DNA of 64,000 bases from Spirochaetota bacterium (GTDB taxonomy: Bacteria; Spirochaetota; Spirochaetia; Treponematales; UBA12059). Below the pieces are notes generated by a model. The model did not search any database, had not been told where the DNA came from, and worked only from the letters and a program-made list of their open reading frames with translations. The position numbers and the translations under genes are program-made. Of this stretch, positions 62,125-64,000 are shown piece after piece. How positions within the stretch are numbered: position 1 is the stretch's first letter; the number at the start of each line of letters is the position of its first letter. The stretch covers positions 62,001 to 126,000 of the forward strand of contig JAKPPT010000072.1 of the NCBI GenBank assembly GCA_029547205.1, written 5' to 3'.

Positions 62125-63471
62125 ATGAAAATAAGAATTCCTGATGATGTAAAAGCAATTGCTAAAATCTTTAAGGTTCATGGTTTTCAATGCTATGCAG
62201 TTGGCGGAGCGGTTCGTGATAGTCTACTCAATAAGCAGCCTGTGGATTGGGATCTGGCTACCGATGCTTTACCCGAAAATGTTATTGCGATGTTTAAGGC
62301 AGTTATTCCTACAGGAATACAGCATGGAACAGTAACAATTCGCTGGAAAGGCAAATCCTTTGAGACTACTACGTTTCGCATTGAAAGTGATTATTCGGAT
62401 TCCCGGCATCCTGACACTGTTTCTTATACCGATTCATTGCAATTGGATCTTGCCCGGCGCGATTTTACCATCAATAGTCTTGCAGCAGATCCATTCAATG
62501 GCACTGTGATTGATTATTTTAATGGTATAGAAGATTTACGTTCACGAATTGTGAGAGCGGTTGGCACACCGCTTGAGCGATTTAATGAAGATGTATTGCG
62601 TACTTTGCGCGCTATACGGTTTGCTGGTGTTTTACAGTTTACGATTGAACCAGAAACATTTCATGCAATTTCATTGGCTTTAGAAAAATTTCCCCTTGTT
62701 TCTGCAGAACGAGTTCGTGATGAATTTTCAAAACTGCTATTGGCACCAAGACCTTCCTATCCATTACAGTTACTCGATGAATCAGGACTTTTAGAGCATA
62801 TACTACCAGAACTCAAAGCATGTAAATCGGTTGCCCAGGGCAATATGCATCGATTTGATGTATTTAATCATTTACTAGCTTCGTGTGATGCCAGCCCATC
62901 TGATCTTGTTACGAGGCTTTCGGCACTGCTCCATGATATAGCAAAACCGCTCTGTAGGAATAATAACGAGCAAACATTAACATTTTATGGCCACGATATA
63001 GAATCAGCTCATATGACAAAACAAATCCTTACCAGGCTTAAATACCCTAATGCTGTTATTGAAACAGTGTGTGCTTTGATTGCTAACCATATGATTGCAT
63101 ATGATGACAGTTGGACCGATGGCGCAGTACGAAGATTTATTCGAAGAGTAGGTACGGAAAATCTTGATAGGTTTTTTTCTTTAAAAATTGCTGATGCTTC
63201 AGGAATGACAGGTTTGCCACCTGATTTTAGAACAGTGCAAGCTCTATACGAACGCGTTCAAGCAATTATTCAAAATCAGCATGCATTATCCTTAAAAGAT
63301 TTATCGATAAATGGTAATGATTTACAAAAAATCGGTTACCAAAAAGGACCAATACTTGGCAAGGTGTTACAGGAACTTTTAGAAACAGTACTTGATGATC
63401 CTTCGCTCAACACAAAGGATAGACTGCTCTATATTGCAGAACGGCTTAAGAATAAGTATTTGCAGCCATAA
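62125..63471 (+). CDS. cca: CCA tRNA nucleotidyltransferase / poly(A) polymerase family
   Basis: A 448-residue class II nucleotidyltransferase. The head has YAVGGAVRDSLL, the catalytic pair in PVDWDLATDALP, and LARRDFTINSLAADP with the RRDF nucleotide contact. The neck follows with EDVLRTLRAIRFAGVLQF. An HD domain (LLHDIAKPLC near residue 275) follows, as in the bacterial CCA-adding enzymes with phosphohydrolase activity. It is divergent from thiN, with a weak AGGT before the ATG. Whether it adds CCA or only A or CC cannot be decided here. Confidence 0.9.
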   Translation: MKIRIPDDVKAIAKIFKVHGFQCYAVGGAVRDSLLNKQPVDWDLATDALPENVIAMFKAVIPTGIQHGTVTIRWKGKSFETTTFRIESDYSDSRHPDTVSYTDSLQLDLARRDFTINSLAADPFNGTVIDYFNGIEDLRSRIVRAVGTPLERFNEDVLRTLRAIRFAGVLQFTIEPETFHAISLALEKFPLVSAERVRDEFSKLLLAPRPSYPLQLLDESGLLEHILPELKACKSVAQGNMHRFDVFNHLLASCDASPSDLVTRLSALLHDIAKPLCRNNNEQTLTFYGHDIESAHMTKQILTRLKYPNAVIETVCALIANHMIAYDDSWTDGAVRRFIRRVGTENLDRFFSLKIADASGMTGLPPDFRTVQALYERVQAIIQNQHALSLKDLSINGNDLQKIGYQKGPILGKVLQELLETVLDDPSLNTKDRLLYIAERLKNKYLQP

Positions 63472-63525
63472 TCACATATTACAGCATGAAACTGATATTT
63501 GAGAAAATAACTGGATAGTACAACA

Positions 63526-64000
63526 TTACTGCAACGGTGCAAAATATCCAGTTTCTTCCTTGCCCGATTTATTTCTGAGGTACACCTCTATACCAATGGG
63601 AAGATAATTCTGCCCAAATAGTGGATCTGCGGTCGAGGTAAACGAAAGCCGGTAAAGACCAGACTTTTGCTGCAGTAATTGGTTTACAAGTGGTGCTAAT
63701 CCAAGAGGTGAGTCAGCATCAATTATAGTTCCCTGAGTGTTGGTACACAGATATGTCAACATTTGATCAGATGCCAATTTTGAAAATGTTATAGCATACA
63801 GTGATGTACGATTATTTGAAAGCAAAAGTAAAAGTTCTCGTACTCCACTTTCTTGAAAAGATTGTTCACGTATTGAACCTGATGTAATAAAAATTATTGA
63901 GCGATGTTTTGAATTTTTAACAAGATCATTAACAGCTAATTTTAAGGCTGTATCAAACCGCCAATTATTGTCTTGCGGCATTGAAAGAATCGATCGTATT
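63526..64000 (-). CDS. vWA-like protein, C-terminal part (5' end beyond window)
   Basis: The frame stays open from the stop at 63526 to the right edge of the window, so the start lies outside. The visible part, about 157 residues, has the C-terminal half of a von Willebrand A-like fold: a helix with DTALKLAVNDLVKN, the strand SIIFITSGSIREQS, a helix, TSLYAITFSKLA and a following GTIIDADS segment. The end is a beta-rich segment (GLYRLSFTSTADP). The MIDAS motif would lie upstream and cannot be checked. It converges with cca. Confidence 0.6.
   Translation of the reverse strand, partial: IRSILSMPQDNNWRFDTALKLAVNDLVKNSKHRSIIFITSGSIREQSFQESGVRELLLLLSNNRTSLYAITFSKLASDQMLTYLCTNTQGTIIDADSPLGLAPLVNQLLQQKSGLYRLSFTSTADPLFGQNYLPIGIEVYLRNKSGKEETGYFAPLQ

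Noticed and set aside
63509-63553. 9-base inverted repeat AACTGGATA/TATCCAGTT around the vWA gene stop as a terminator
   Set aside because: The 27-base loop and weak T-run make termination unlikely; it may be chance.
1-64000. tRNA, rRNA, CRISPR, insertion sequence, prophage or replication origin
   Set aside because: None was recognised: gaps between genes are under about 200 bases, and no transposase or repeat-spacer pattern appears.

Overview
The window reads as chromosomal DNA of a low-GC spirochaete, most likely a treponeme or close relative. The evidence is a tandem pair of FlaA flagellar sheath genes next to a class II aldolase, a TatT/TatP/fused-QM TRAP transporter of the kind described in Treponema pallidum, a long PPi-dependent phosphofructokinase, and the rpsB-tsf-frr-uppS-cdsA-rseP and rpsF-ssb-rpsR-rplI-dnaB runs. 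I see no insertion sequence, prophage, CRISPR array, tRNA or rRNA gene. No gene-free stretch exceeds about 200 bases.

Layout. 1-10.4 kb: end of glgA, a membrane protein with winged-helix-like repeats, then a leftward cluster (TPR/zinc protein, LolA-like, RodZ-like, rimO, uvrD-type helicase, aminotransferase-like relic). 10.4-17.5 kb: FecR/beta-propeller lipoprotein, pfp, altered HD-GYP protein, a membrane protein and a LysM protein with a dead LytM domain. 17.5-23.2 kb: a second sigma-70 factor, the rpsF-ssb-rpsR-DUF2232-rplI-dnaB operon and a ComFB protein. 23.2-32.1 kb, leftward: CpXC-like protein, rseP, cdsA, uppS, frr, tsf, rpsB, then maf, an aldo/keto reductase and a radical SAM/SPASM protein. 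32.2-38 kb: purB-guaB-purA-guaA, turning IMP into AMP and GMP. 38-44.8 kb: KamA/EpmB-like enzyme, FapA-like protein, argR, DUF3783 protein, clpB-tatD. 44.8-53 kb: flaA pair, a putative lipoprotein, fba, rnhA and the TRAP operon. 53-58.2 kb: heterodimeric ABC exporter and a sigma-54 activator. 58.2-64 kb: K+ channel with a separate cyclic-nucleotide-binding protein, an RluA-type pseudouridine synthase, thiN, cca and a truncated vWA-like gene.

Two themes stand out. First, several genes without a Shine-Dalgarno sequence have a sigma-70-like -10 box ending 5-6 bases before the start codon, which predicts leaderless mRNAs. tatT, the kamA-like gene and argR are the clearest; the gene at 47445, purB and the TPR gene are weaker. 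Genes with a leader or inside operons mostly carry a visible Shine-Dalgarno sequence. Second, several proteins keep a family fold but have lost or changed catalytic residues: the HD-GYP, LytM, receiver and aminotransferase-like proteins, and one ABC half-site. The most system-like module is the channel / cNMP-binding / periplasmic-protein operon at 58205-60493, which looks like a cyclic-nucleotide-gated K+ channel split into two genes. All functions rest on motifs read by eye; no database search was run.
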